64,000 nt of DNA from Scortum barcoo (taxonomy: Eukaryota; Chordata; Actinopteri; Centrarchiformes; Terapontidae). The stretch lies in contig CM041544.1 of assembly GCA_023238725.1 (NCBI GenBank), forward strand, positions 5,104,001 through 5,168,000, given 5' to 3'. Under the pieces are notes generated by a model. It worked only from the letters and a program-made list of their open reading frames with translations, ran no database searches and was not told the DNA's origin. Shown here in pieces: positions 1 to 10,971 of this stretch. How positions within the stretch are numbered: position 1 is the first letter of the stretch; every line of letters begins with the position of its first letter. The position numbers and the translations under genes were made by a program.

Positions 1-1270
1 TCCATTAGGGTCACTTGCTGGATAAATACGTGGGGACCTTCCTGTCTTTGCTTCTTCCTTGAAATCTGCTCAAGGCACAGAAATGAGTTAATAACCTCGG
101 CTGTTGTGTTGTGTTCATAATAAATCAGCATCGAGGATATCAGTCTGTTTTGTGCACTAAAGTGTCTCAGACCCCGATGAAGGTCACTGAATACAAGAAT
201 AGCACTTTTCTGAGAAAATGGCAGCTGAGATCACGTGTGTAGGAGCCTCTCCGTTTAAACACTGTGTTTGACGCACAATGTATCTCCCCTTCTCTCTTTT
301 TCTATATGAAATATTGAGTACATTAGAGCCTGTGCAGTTACATCAGCTGATAGGATGCGTGGAGGGGATTGGGTGGCCACATGTGCGGCTCTTACATGCT
401 GACAGCACCACTTTGGAGGCTTTTTTTCTGATTAAGCTTGATCTTTTGGCAGGGCTGAGTGCTGCCTGTCCTGTCCTAAGTGCAGTCAGTCACCGGTCCA
501 CACACCCTTGAACAACATATCTGTCCACCAGGGGCATCAAATCACTAAACCTTGAGCGGTGGCAAAGTTCCCGCAAAAAAAAAAGGCTGGATCCTGATTT
601 TTAGCACAGATGTTCTCGGGACAGAATGGACATCGACTCCTGACTGCTGTGATCTGTTGAGTGTGCAGAGTTATTAGCTACGGGTCACAACAGATCAGAG
701 GGATTGTGGGTCTTGAATGCAGCTCTGATGGGATATTTTGTGATGGTGTGGCAGCCCAGGGGATTCACAGGGTTGTTCCGCTTGCAGTTAAAAATCAAGT
801 TTACAAGCTGAGTTTGGATCCACCTGTACTCAAAGATGGCGTGTGCCTACACCTTGACATACCCAAGCCATCCTTTTCTCCTAGAAACCCCCTCCCCCCT
901 TTTTTTCCCCCAAATATTACCATGGCTGTTTTTTTCGGGGGTTCTCCAGTGTTTATAATGGTGAAAAGAAGATAAAGTCAGACCGGTTGTCTCTTTAAAT
1001 CAAGCTGCAGTGTTGATGTGCCCTCAAGCTGAAATGGTAAGAACCATTTCCACCTCTGCGGCAGGGAGCCTGACCAAATAGGCGCACTAGAGCGCTTCAA
1101 ACGTGATTCTCATTCCCTTGGTCACTTGTGGTCTATGGTCGCCTCCACTCCTGGAGAGGAAAGCAATTTGTCAGTCTTTTTCTATGGGAGTTTTTTTTCT
1201 TCCTCTTCCTGCGCATCGCGGAGACATTATTTAATTTTTATTTTCCTCTCTTTTTTTGTTCCATCCGCAG
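1..1270. other. Noncoding upstream sequence, probably an adgra1 intron
   Basis: No recognisable exon. The acceptor at 1270 ends in a T-rich tract followed by CAG, so this stretch is most simply the 3' part of an intron whose upstream exon lies outside the window. It contains a short A-run near 575 and a T-rich stretch at about 1190-1260. Open frames here show no LRR, Ig, hormone-receptor or GAIN similarity. Confidence 0.6.
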
Positions 1271-1481
1271 AACTCAGTGGCAGTCGCCTCAATCCATTTA
1301 CCGCTGGCTGGTACGCCTGTATCCTCCTCTGCGCTGCAATCTGTTGATAACTCCACTTGCAAGCTGCAGTTTATCGTGTTTCGCAATGGGAAACTCTTTC
1401 CTTGCACGGGGAATTCGTCAAATCTCGCAGACGATGGGAAGCGGAGGAGCGTTTCAACACCAGTTGCTTTCACCAAATTAG
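1271..1481 (+). CDS. adgra1: adgra1 exon: GAIN domain, part 1 (residues 1-70)
   Basis: Extracellular GAIN-domain exon. The acceptor is a pyrimidine tract plus CAG at 1268-1270, and the donor is GTAAGA at 1482. It starts in phase 0 and ends after the first base of a codon. The translation begins NSVAVASIHLPLAG and contains LQFIVFRNGKLFP and STPVAF. These correspond to blocks in ADGRA2/ADGRA3 (NSVxxASIQLP, LQLLxFRNGxLF, VATPVxF). Two N-glycosylation sequons are visible, N-S-T near residue 27 and N-S-S near residue 48, together with cysteines at 30 and 45. The canonical human ADGRA1 protein of about 560 residues lacks this domain, so the fish gene retains extracellular coding sequence that the human reference isoform does not use. 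Confidence 0.88.
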
Positions 1482-2004
1482 GTAAGAGGAAATCCATTTT
1501 TATCACCATGCCTGTGATGTCAACGCTGTGTGCTGTACTGACTACATGCTTACACACGCACACACGCACGCACACACACACACGCCGTCCACCAGTTTGC
1601 TCTGCGCAACACGTTGACACACAATCTCCACGAGCCCACGGTGTAGCCAAAATAAAGCCCAGCTCCATCACCCTGCTGCCGCTGATCTCAGCCCTGTGGG
1701 TGAACCCACTGCGGAAACACACCGCCCCGCCGCGCGCCTCTCTCCGGACAAATGGCCACTTTCTGCTTTTCTGTCTGACATTAAAGTTCACCTGCCACAC
1801 TTCACACAACTGCAGCCACAGTCTGCCCACGCGTGTCTCACCCGCCGCGCGTGCTGTTGCATGCCACGAGGTTTGTGTGTGTGTGTGTGTGTGGACGTGC
1901 GCCCGGGTCCACGCTCCTTTTTTTTTTTTTTTTTTTGTTTGCCACAGCACTTAGAGACTTTTCCACTCGGTCTCCCTAACTGAATGCCTTGCTCTTCCTT
2001 GCAG
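1482..2004 (+). other. adgra1 intron (523 bp)
   Basis: GT-AG intron between the two GAIN exons. It holds a CA/CG-rich microsatellite (about 1552-1584), a TG run (about 1874-1893) and a run of about 19 T (1918-1936). The long antisense open frame that crosses it is low-complexity and overlaps the exon, so I do not regard it as a gene. Confidence 0.85.
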
Positions 2005-2213
2005 ATGGGTGCAGCCTCGGGAGCGCCGTGCACTCCGTCACTATTGCTCTCAGGCACTTCGCGCTGGGTGTAGACCCCACCGCAGCCTACTGGGATTTTG
2101 ACCTGCTGGATGGGCACGGTGGCTGGAGGGCAGAGGGCTGCCACATAACAGGCTCCGGGGGCAACACGACCACCATTCACTGCACCCACCATAATAACTT
2201 TGCTGTGCTAATG
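2005..2213 (+). CDS. adgra1: adgra1 exon: GAIN/GPS region (residues 71-140)
   Basis: Second GAIN exon, ending exactly at the end of the GPS motif. The acceptor is CTTCCTTGCAG and the donor is ATG|GTGAGT. The aspartate codon is split across the junction (G|AT), and the exon ends in phase 0 with Met140. Key features are GCSLGSAVHSVTIALRH, the GPS-type GGW..EGC motif (W111, C115), a sequon N-T-T near residue 124, C130, and the segment HHNNFAVLM at residues 132-140. The final NFAVLM is the tethered-agonist-like segment that follows the GPS in adhesion GPCRs. The cleavage triad (His-Leu-Thr/Ser) reads His-His-Asn, so autoproteolysis is not expected. The terminal Met is the position at which the short human protein starts (MDLK...). 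Confidence 0.92.
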
Positions 2214-2270
2214 GTGAGTAGTCTACTGTGTGCTGCCGGTGTCATTCATTTTAGCACCACCATGCCCCCC

Positions 2271-2371
2271 TCTCCTCCCCCTCTTTCTCCTCCTCCACCA
2301 CCACTTCCACATAACGTGTCTCCCACTGCTTAGGCCCTATTATGGATCAAATGCATCTTCCCCCCCCCCCC
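2271..2371. repeat. Pyrimidine-rich low-complexity stretch
   Basis: C- and CTC-rich sequence directly after the GPS exon donor, ending in a C homopolymer near 2361-2371. Low complexity only. Confidence 0.7.
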
Positions 2372-2536
2372 CACCATGGAATAGATGGAGTCACGTGTTT
2401 AAGAAGCACTTCACGCAGGGACCTTTAAAAGCTTCCTTTATTGTTGCTCTTCATGCAAAGCGAAAGGATTTGTCAAATGCGCTACTAAAAAGGGTGGGGG
2501 GGTTCATTGGCGTTTGGAGTATGCGCCACGCTTTAA

Positions 2537-2555
2537 AAAAAAAAAAAAAAAAAAA
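2537..2555. repeat. Poly-A run
   Basis: About 19 or more adenines followed by a C-run. Homopolymer tract upstream of the CpG-rich block. Confidence 0.85.
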
Positions 2556-2579
2556 TCCCCCCCCTCTCCGTATCCTGGA

Positions 2580-2970
2580 AATGAGAAGTTGCGCGCGTGT
2601 GTTGTGTAGTCTGCCACCTTTTTACCAAAACGCGGCACAGCAGCTGAAGCAGACGCGGTGCTCGGCGGGAGGAAGGAGCGCCTCGTCGGGAGCCGCGCTA
2701 ATTGGCTGCGACCGTCGCCGAGCGGAAAATGTTGGACTGAACGCGCAGCATCGCTCGTCTGAATCGCTCAAGTTGCCGTCGACGCCGCCGAGATGCTCGC
2801 CTCCTCCTCCTCCTCCTGCACCTCCTCCTCCTCCGACAACGACGACGTCCCCCCGTTCAAATTGATTTCATGAGGATAATACCAAAAGCGCAATGGCACC
2901 GCAGCGCCCGGCCGCTCCATAGAGGCGCCGCGCCTGGTTCGCTTTCTTTGGATGCAAAGAAATCCTCCGG
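2580..2970 (+). promoter_or_regulatory. adgra1: CpG-rich candidate internal promoter and 5' UTR of short adgra1
   Basis: By my count there are roughly 40 CpG dinucleotides in about 360 bases, against CpG-poor flanks. An inverted CCAAT box (ATTGG) lies at 2701-2705, and CTC/CCG-rich sequence lies at about 2788-2850. No TATA box is obvious, as is usual for CpG-island promoters. The block ends just upstream of an ATG at 2971 that opens a 12-codon frame with a donor in the correct phase. Human ADGRA1 protein starts at the equivalent of the next junction, so a promoter at this place in the gene makes sense. No transcript evidence is available from sequence alone. Confidence 0.6.
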
Positions 2971-3006
2971 ATGTTTACCGAAGAGTGGGATTCGTTAGAC
3001 TGGGAG
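2971..3006 (+). CDS. adgra1: Candidate alternative first coding exon of short adgra1 isoform
   Basis: The ATG at 2971 opens MFTEEWDSLDWE, followed by GAG|GTCAGT, a usable donor at 3007. The 36 coding bases end in phase 0, the phase needed to join the TM1 exon at 21095. The product would be a 652-residue receptor with a 12-residue N-terminus and no GAIN domain, close in design to the human protein of about 560 residues. The start context is weak (C at -3). An out-of-frame ATG lies just upstream at 2952. The phase match has a one-in-three chance of being accidental, but its position at the edge of a CpG-rich block strengthens the case. Confidence 0.5.
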
Positions 3007-3068
3007 GTCAGTTCTCGGCAGAGCATGAAAAGTGTTGTGCTTGAGATGTCGGTGCTTTCCCGAGTTTT

Positions 3069-3100
3069 CTCTTCTTCTTCTTCTTCTTCTTTTTTTTTTT
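3069..3100. repeat. TTC microsatellite and T-run
   Basis: About seven TTC units that run into a T homopolymer, shortly after the candidate alternative exon. Confidence 0.85.
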
Positions 3101-3484
3101 CTTGCACCTGCATATTTTATGAAGCCGCTGTTCAATTCGGTTGTTGTTCGTGTGTGGAAATAAGCTGAGGGTGGGGGGGCATGAGAAAGAGTGGGGTAGA
3201 GAGAGAGGGGGGGGGCGGCATGGGGTGCTCTGAGGGGAGAGAGCGGGGTGTCTGTGGAGGATAGTGAGCCGCTGTCAGATGGGGAGCAGATGTCAGCTTG
3301 TCTCAGGTTGTCATTGTGCGTGTATTTTTCCATCCAACACGGTGCGCGGGGAGGCGCGCCGTCCGTGGGCACCTTGTGGCTGTCAGGATGAAGCGTTTTT
3401 TTTGTCTGTTTTTTTGTCACATTTCCCTGGCAAGCAGATTGATTCGAACTTCGAGACACGTCCGAGAAGTAGGAGGTATATAGT

Positions 3485-3508
3485 AAAAAAAAAAAAAAAA
3501 AAAAAAAA
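3485..3508. repeat. Poly-A run (about 24)
   Basis: Uninterrupted adenine homopolymer. It could be the tail of a retroposed copy, but I see no recognisable body upstream. Confidence 0.8.
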
Positions 3509-4250
3509 GCAGCAGCGTCCACGTTCAGGTCCTGACGCGAGCGTTTGCGCCGGGGATTGCGCGTCTACTAATGCAGTCACCACACCCGCCTGGTCTCTGC
3601 AGTGCCCGAGAAAAGGACCCTTATTTACGGACTCGTGACATCACATTCTGCTGTTGCCCTCAGCTAAAATACTGTACACGGCAACAATGACCCTCAGAGC
3701 CCAGGGCTGGCTTCTGCAAGTACCAGACCTGTTGCATAATCCGTCTTCACGTCAGGCTCAGAGGCATTGCTCATCACTGGCTGGCTGCAAGTTGACCATT
3801 TTTAATTTAAGGGTATTTACAAGTGAGCAGCCTCCATCGGCGAGGCTCTCCTCTGCAACTCAGTGTGGTGGGAACTCTGGTGCTTCGGATCTCTGGAGGA
3901 CAGCCAGGGTAGCAAGTTGCAAAGTGTACATGAGCGAAGTTAGACATCTCAGCTACTGTGACAGTGTGATGGGGGGTGGGGGGGGGGCGACAGTGATGTT
4001 TGCGTTTTCTGAGCGCGTTTCGCACTCTTGATCTGGGCAGTTGCATCACGGCCTAATATAGCTGTATCACCTTCCTGGCTCCTAAATGATACAGCTTCAT
4101 TCCTCTTTAGATCAGCTGCCTGCAGTACACAGCATAAGAAGCCCGTCTCATGGAGCATCTGTGATGTTTGAGCAAACTGACAGAGGGTTAGCCACAAAGC
4201 ATGACAGCTTTGAAAGATGAATAATGCAACAAAATCATTTCAAAGAATAT

Positions 4251-4268
4251 GGGTGGTGGTGGTGGTGG
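4251..4268. repeat. GGT trinucleotide microsatellite
   Basis: About six GGT units in intronic sequence. Confidence 0.8.
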
Positions 4269-5021
4269 GAGAGGAGGCGATGCCTGAAAGGCACAATGCA
4301 ATATCCAATTCCTGTTGATCCAGACTCTTTCACATTCAGTTCGTTTGGGGCTAGTGTGTGTGTGTGTATGTGTGTATTTGAAGATGATTAGTGTACAAAT
4401 AGCATGACAACCCAATACAATTGTCCCTGCGGACCGGGGTTTGGGATCTAAAAAGTACTTTAATGAGAATCTTTTTGACTTGGCTCAGAAAGAATTACAT
4501 GGTAGAGAATCTCCCTCCCCTGGCTTTGTGATCAGAATGCCAAATAACCTACTTGGGACTGGATCTGTGTGGAAAAACTCAACAGCAACAGCCTCCATGG
4601 CTTTTGTTTGGGCATATATTATACTCCCCCTGCTGTGGATTTTGAAAATTGGTCTGTGTGACACATGCATCACTTTGTTTTCCCTTGCATTAGAAAGCAG
4701 GTCAATTACTGACCTGTTACACCAACGCTCGTGATTCAGATTGTCTCAGATGTGGGGCAGGTGTTGAAAGACAGCTTGCCACTGTTTTGGATTATCTCCT
4801 TCCTGCGCTGAGCCGAAGTCGATGCAGTTAGAAAGCAGCCGTTCCAGATTTCAGCACCGGGGACAGTTCCCATGCATTTCCCGGCCTCCCTCCTTCTGTC
4901 CCGCCCCCGCCTCCCCCTCCTCTGCCTCCCGCAGGCCTGTGACTGTCTGAAGGGAGGGCTGACTCACTCGCTTACAGCAATGCAGCCTCATCATCTGTCT
5001 TCATCACTGTGACAAGCTTCA

Positions 5022-5042
5022 ACCCCCCCCCCCCCCACCCCC
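5022..5042. repeat. Poly-C run
   Basis: Cytosine homopolymer of about 15, interrupted once. It is likely to be error-prone in assembly. Confidence 0.8.
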
Positions 5043-6485
5043 AAAAAGACACCTCTTCTCTGCAACCACAGCATGTACAGTGTGCATCTATTGCCTGAGT
5101 GGAGCCTAATTTGTTTTATTTATGTATTTATTTATTCATCGGGGTGGTGATAACATAGATGAAGGAGTTGCATGTGATTGCTGCAACGCTCCACACTGTT
5201 TAATATGCAGGAGCAGACCTTTAGAGCGGGAGGCACACAGAGGGGATGGCTGGCTTTTGTCAGTGTCCAATCACAACAAAGGCCCTAAGGCCACGGCCCA
5301 ATAAGGAAAGAGCTATTCAGAGATGTATTCCCACACACTGTAGAGGTTATAATGAATATGTGAACTGAAGTGGATGCCTAGAAAAAGGAGGCTCTTCTAG
5401 TGATGGAACAGGTGAGGTGTCAGACATGGAGGAGTCTCATACAGTGCGGATGTTAATGGTTACTCTTGATGATGGTTTGCAAGGGAGAGACTGAAAGAGA
5501 GAGAAGAAAAAAAAAAGAAATGTAGTTAAATCGAAATATTTAGTTGCTTTCCACCCCTGGAACACTCTCGAGCTGATGTGTGAACATTAGCAGGACAGGA
5601 GGCGGCTGTCTTGTTGCAGTCACAGCCATTACTGAGGCCAGTACAAACAGAAATCATTTGGCCTCATTCGAGAACCGCTGATACAAACAGATGAGTCCTT
5701 AAGTGAATTAAGAGAATTTGTCACATTCACCAATTTTTATTTAAAATGTTCTCTGAAGTACAAAGGAAATTCTCTCGTGGGCTCCACAAAGGAAGCCACT
5801 TAAATTGAATTGTAATGCTTTAATCTGAATCAACTTTGAGTTTAAATATGCCACTGAAATCAACTGTAGCATTAGTATTTTCTTCACCATATCAGTGTGA
5901 TGTGGCATGTGACATTTTGGCACAACAGCCTATACAGTTTATTAGTCTCACTTGTGACGTTCGACCAACAATCCCTCGACTGATTAACTGCCTAGCAACA
6001 TGTTTCTGAGCATCTAACTTTTTTGTGAATAAGTCTGGCCCACAAAGCCTCATACAGCATTATGATTATGATAATGGTCACATCTTGTGATTGTGCATCA
6101 ACCCCACAAACAGGCAGCACTCATCATGCTGAACCAAGTTTATCAAGTCCAGAGAGTTTGGTGAGTTATACATGTAACATGCACTGGAACAAGCCACACA
6201 GACTAGTCTAAAGTTTAGGATGATAATACAAAAACATTCTTGCATGAAGTCCATTGACTTCCTCCTCCTGCTTTTTCAAAATTGCCAAACTGGCCACAAC
6301 TCACTCGTCCTCGCTGCTGCACCTCCATCTTGAACCAAACCAACCAAGACAGGATCCCATCTTGATACATTAGTTCTCATTGGCTGAGCCGTCTACAGGC
6401 TCGATACCAGTGTGACATTACTGCTGACTGCTGGAGCTGACCGCAAGGTCTTGTCTACCGTACAGAGGAATAGAATACAACCACT

Positions 6486-6545
6486 GTGAGGATCCATCCA
6501 TCTATTCACTAAACTGCTTATCCTGATGACTGTGAGAACGGGATA
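6486..6545. repeat. Dispersed repeat end (ATCCATCCAT...CTGCTTATCC type)
   Basis: The sequence ATCCATCCATCTATTCACT, followed shortly by CTGCTTATCC, resembles a repeat end that is very common in fish genomes, where an ATCC array precedes CTTATCC. It is the opposite orientation of the GGAT-terminated copy near 19300-19497. Confidence 0.5.
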
Positions 6546-7499
6546 AAAAAGGATTCACTGTACAAACAATATATCACCTCTACTTTGTTTTTTGCTCCAA
6601 ATGCTTATTGCCTACTGAATCACTATTATTGTCACTCAAAGGTAGTAACTTGGAGGAAATGAAGGATGGATGCATGGAAGGAGAGTAGATGAGATAAAAT
6701 TAGAAACCCTTCAGTGCTTCAGCCTCATAGAGGAGATGCCAGTTGACTGTGATTACCTTCTTAAAAAAACATCCTTTAAAGGGAGTTTTTTATGCAAATT
6801 CAAACCCACATATGGGATTTTCTCATTTAGCAATTACGGCTAATACACACATACTGTAAGTTGTGCACGATATGTGTCGCTAATCAAAAATAACCTCCTG
6901 GCAACTTCTGCGGCTCAGAAACAGTGTTTTCTCGTCTGGGCCTCGTTTTCTCCGTCTGTTTTTCAGCATATAGCAACCTCAAAGTTGTGTGTCCTCATTA
7001 GTCCTTTGTCGACAGGCTCGCTCAAGGCAGACATAATGAGACAACAAGCCAGCTTTCAGCGTTCGCCCACAAGCAGGCCTCGGCTTCAGCGGGGTTAACT
7101 TTATCCCCATGCCCTGGACTTTTCTATCTCTGAGACATTTTCATACTAAAGGAGCTTCGGTGTGTGTGTTTAAGGAGATGAAGGGATTTACAGTGATAAT
7201 GACGATGACCTGTTTAGATATGCAGCGGCGTCTCACAGCACTGTGTTGGCATTTTCTGTTGATATGCATTGTAGTGGGAGGGGAAGAGGGAAGGGGTGAT
7301 GACAGACTGCGATATCAACAGAGGGGGGTGATGCTTTCTGATTGTGTGCGAGCTGATAGTGGATTACAAAAAAGGTGGTTTGTGTTAAAGGAACATTGCA
7401 GCTTACAGTACACACCTCTCAGCCTCTGGAGAGCTTCCTTGATGCAACGGGGAAATGCAATGTAAAAGCAACATCTTGCTGTCTCTCTCTGACGAAATA

Positions 7500-7830
7500 A
7501 CTAGAGAAAGTCACTGCTTCCAGCCAAGAAATAGTCCAGCACACAACCTCTGAAAAAAATCTCACTTCAGTGTTTGTACAGATTAAAAAAAGATAGATTA
7601 AATGTCTTAATTAGTGAGTTTTAAAGGTGCTGGTAGGTGGATTTTGTTACCTTTAGACAGAGCATGGCTAGCTGTTTCCAGTATTAATGCTAAGCTAAGT
7701 TAAAGTCTGTTGGCTTTAGCTTCTTGTTTACCAAAAAGACATGAGAATGGAATTGATCTTTTCATCTAACTCTGGCCAAAAAGGCAGATTAGTGTATTTC
7801 CCAATGAACTCTTGAACTATTCCTTTAGCT
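7500..7830 (-). mobile_element. MITE/SINE-like dispersed repeat, copy 1
   Basis: Contains AAGAAATAGTCCAGCACA, TTAATTAGTGAGTTTTAAAGGTGCTGGTAGG, GCTAGCTGTTTCCAG and a GCTAAGCTAAGTT stretch, and ends TTTCCCAATGAACTCTTGAACTATTCCTTTA. The same segments occur in opposite orientation at 42791-43165, for example TTAGTGAGCTTTAGAAGTGCTGGCAG and AAACAGCTAGC. I recognise this as a short high-copy repeat of percomorph fishes. The ends are approximate. Confidence 0.7.
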
Positions 7831-9339
7831 TTTCTTTTGGATACCACCATTTTGGTTGAAAATGTTCGTAAAACCATAAAAGCGGCCTCCTCCATGCTCG
7901 ACAATAAGAAATATGAGTAAACCACAAGTGGAACTGAAGGTACCCGCGTAATCTTACAGAATATAAGTAATCAGTAACACATAAAATGTGTTTGTATTAA
8001 GCTTTGATCGTCAATTATGCGGCTTACGTTAATTCTCAGAGTAGAGGCTAATTGTTTGCAGCCCTCTTAACGTCAGCTACCTTTCACCCTTTACCTCACT
8101 TGCACTTGCTCCAGACGTGGCAGCTGACAGAGGAGCACTAATCCGCCACCATCCGCGTGCAGGCAGCCTCCTCACCAGCTGCTAACTTCACCACTTGAGC
8201 TCAGGCTTAGTTTTGTGCTGCGCTGTGCGAACTCAAGGCACACAAGTTGAGGTTTGGCTTAGGTTAATATTTAATACGCACGCTCATGTTCCATTTGTAA
8301 GCATTAACTTAAATTTGATGTCAGGCATGATTACTTTAACACATGGGGATTGCTCTGTGCGTGTGCCTGTGAGGGAGTGTGTGCACGCGCCGAAACCACA
8401 TCGCCACTGCAGACTTCCTCCTCTCGCTAATGTTCTGATTTAACCTCCCAGTGTTTGCTGACTTGCTTTGGTGTGAAAAGGGGAAGGGTCCGGCTCATCA
8501 GGCAGTGCCCCCCCCCGGCTCTCCCAGAACAGATTGCTGCTGGCCTCTGCATTGGACGCTCTATTTTTAATACAGTGTGTATCCTTCATTTAGCCTGGAC
8601 ACAAATTGCATTTCTTTAACCTATTGTTATTCAAATTATGTATGGTCCTCAGCTAAGTGTGTGAAAGATTACAATAGTGCTGCTTGCAGCAGAAGGGATT
8701 GTTGCGCTTAATGTGTCTGCGGATGTGTGTGTGTAGAGAAAGTTAATAGACTATTCGGTGGTCTCACGGTTTTGATGTTGTTTATATACGGCCACTGATT
8801 AATTGGCAGAGAGGCAAACTGCTTGCTTGAAACGTAAAACTGTCCTTGCTGACAAGCAGTCTTTACGAAAGATAATGATGTAGTCGCATTTTGATTTTAT
8901 TTCCAAGTTGATTATTTTGGCACACATTTTCTCAAACAATTAGTCAGATATGAACACTTGGATGAGGAATAAATTAGTTTTTTTTTTTTTTATGGCAACG
9001 CTGTGTGGACTCTCATACATCTTCGGACAGCCTATGATTAGTCACAAATGATTAAAATGAAACAGGTCCCACTTGTTCTTTTGCATGTGACAGAGGCCAT
9101 CTGACATACATGATTCATGTCCTAGAACACTGTCGGTACACACAGCCTCGACCAAACAGTGCTCAACTGCAGGAAAAAAAAAAAGTGTTCACATCATAAT
9201 ATGGCATCTGATCTGAAACTGTCCATGTTCAAATGTCTCCCCCCTACTCCTCTCTCACCAGCTGTTCCCTAGTCGACAGAGCGACCCTCCCTGAACCCCA
9301 GAGACAGCTTGGTAGAATTGAGGGCATGCCGTGTAAACA

Positions 9340-9366
9340 GCCTCTCTCTCTCTCTCTCTCTCTCCT
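9340..9366. repeat. CT microsatellite
   Basis: About twelve CT units within a longer pyrimidine-rich stretch. Confidence 0.8.
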
Positions 9367-9956
9367 CTCTGTCTTTCCCCCTCTGCCGCTGTTTGAGTTT
9401 CTGTCACTGGCTTTCAATTGGGTTGCTGTATTTGTGCACTGCATTTAACTGAACCGGACAGCACCTCATTTGCACAATGGTGGGCAGTCTAGACAAACAC
9501 ATTAAGAGCTTTTTTTTTTTCTCTATTAGAGCAGTGTAAAAGTGATCCTGCCCTGTGGCTAGCTGGATGTTTGGCTGCCCGGTTGTCTGCATGTCCACCT
9601 CTGTTGTCAGCCAAGACGGCAGCTCCCAGAATGCCCGCCTCTGCCCCTCCATTTCACTGCCGCCGCCGCTGCTGCCAGGCCCTGATTAGCAAAAGTGTAT
9701 CAACACAAAAACAGAAAAGGCCGAGGGTTAAAGGCGACTGCCATTTTCATAATAGACCTGACAAAATTAAACTCTTGCTTGTGGTTTATTATACATCGTG
9801 GCCTTTTCCGCCACAACCAGTCGTGATCACCGTGACCTTTGGCGTTTAACCTCACGGCCGTATCGTTCTTTGTAGCATTCTCATCCTCAGCTCACAAGGA
9901 GAGGACAGCCATGCCCTGCAGTTGCATCTTTTTTTAATCTACAGTAAGGGTGCGGA

Positions 9957-9977
9957 GCTGCTGCTGCTGCTGCTGCT
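9957..9977. repeat. GCT trinucleotide repeat
   Basis: About six GCT/CTG units in intronic DNA, embedded in a stretch with homeobox-like TAATTA motifs. Confidence 0.75.
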
Positions 9978-10971
9978 CTTGGTTGCTCAGCTTGTAATTA
10001 GGGAGCAGCTATTGATGCAACGTGGCCCCCTGTGCACTCCTAGGAGGAAGATAAGGACAGAAGAAAATGAAACTTGTGTAATTTAAAGGGGGAGCGATAA
10101 CATGACAGGCGAAGGGGACTATCTTTTGGCAAGGTCTATTAAGAGCCCTTCAGATTTTTAGTCAGAGGTCTGACTATTTTGAGTTTTTTAGGATGTGATA
10201 TTAAAATATACATTTCACTGTTTTCGGGAAGTATTCTCTTGTTGGTTGGAGTGGAGCTGCTGAGGATTCGTTAGATTAGACCAGACCTATCAAATTATAT
10301 TATATTATTATATTATATTGTTTTTTCATATTTAATCATGAACTACAATATCACCTGATGATATCTGGGACTGACGATTGCACAGACGGAGCAGTTCAAA
10401 TATGCAATTGTGCACTCTGGTCGGATGCAGAGAAGTAATAAGAACCATGCATTGAACAAAGGGAGCTGCCTTAAATGATAACGCTGCTGATAATCAGTTA
10501 TTTCTTTTTGTCTACAAACCCCAGTGAAAAGCCAAAAAACAATAATGTGTTTATTCTCCTAACAACTGCTGCCTGTGCAGCCAAAGCCTGATATATCTCA
10601 TTCCTCTGTGCCATAGAGCTGCCATTGTTTGTCGGAAAAACGATTAAAAACACATCAGTGAGTCACACTGTTGCACTGGGTGACCGGTTTTTAAAGATTT
10701 ACGTCTTCATTAGAAGCGAATGGACTTGGAACTGAGTGCAGCAGACAAGTTGGGGAAGTAAGATCATTGTGGTTTTAGTCTTTATATGGGATTTGTTGAC
10801 CAAATAGAACACAGAATAATGCCAGCTTTATCCTTAAAGGAGGATTGGAACTGGCTTTTGGCTACTTGGTCATCAGCAGGGCTGTATCTGTAGCTGGCTG
10901 GTGGATGGGATGAGCTAGAGGCTTTAAAAGGAGGAAAAACTGCAGCAACGTGTAACATAAGGCTTCAAAAG

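Noticed and set aside
661..975. 104-residue plus-strand frame as a possible upstream adgra1 exon
   Set aside because: No GAIN, LRR, Ig or hormone-receptor similarity, and no donor with suitable phase at its end.
1000..1042. GTAAGA after AAATG at 1037 as the donor of an upstream exon
   Set aside because: The open frame before it has no family similarity and no convincing acceptor; the donor match is by chance.
1231..1950. 239-residue open frame on the minus strand
   Set aside because: It overlaps the real GAIN exon antisense and is filled by CA, TG and T-run translation (HTHTHTQT, KKKKKK). No domain.
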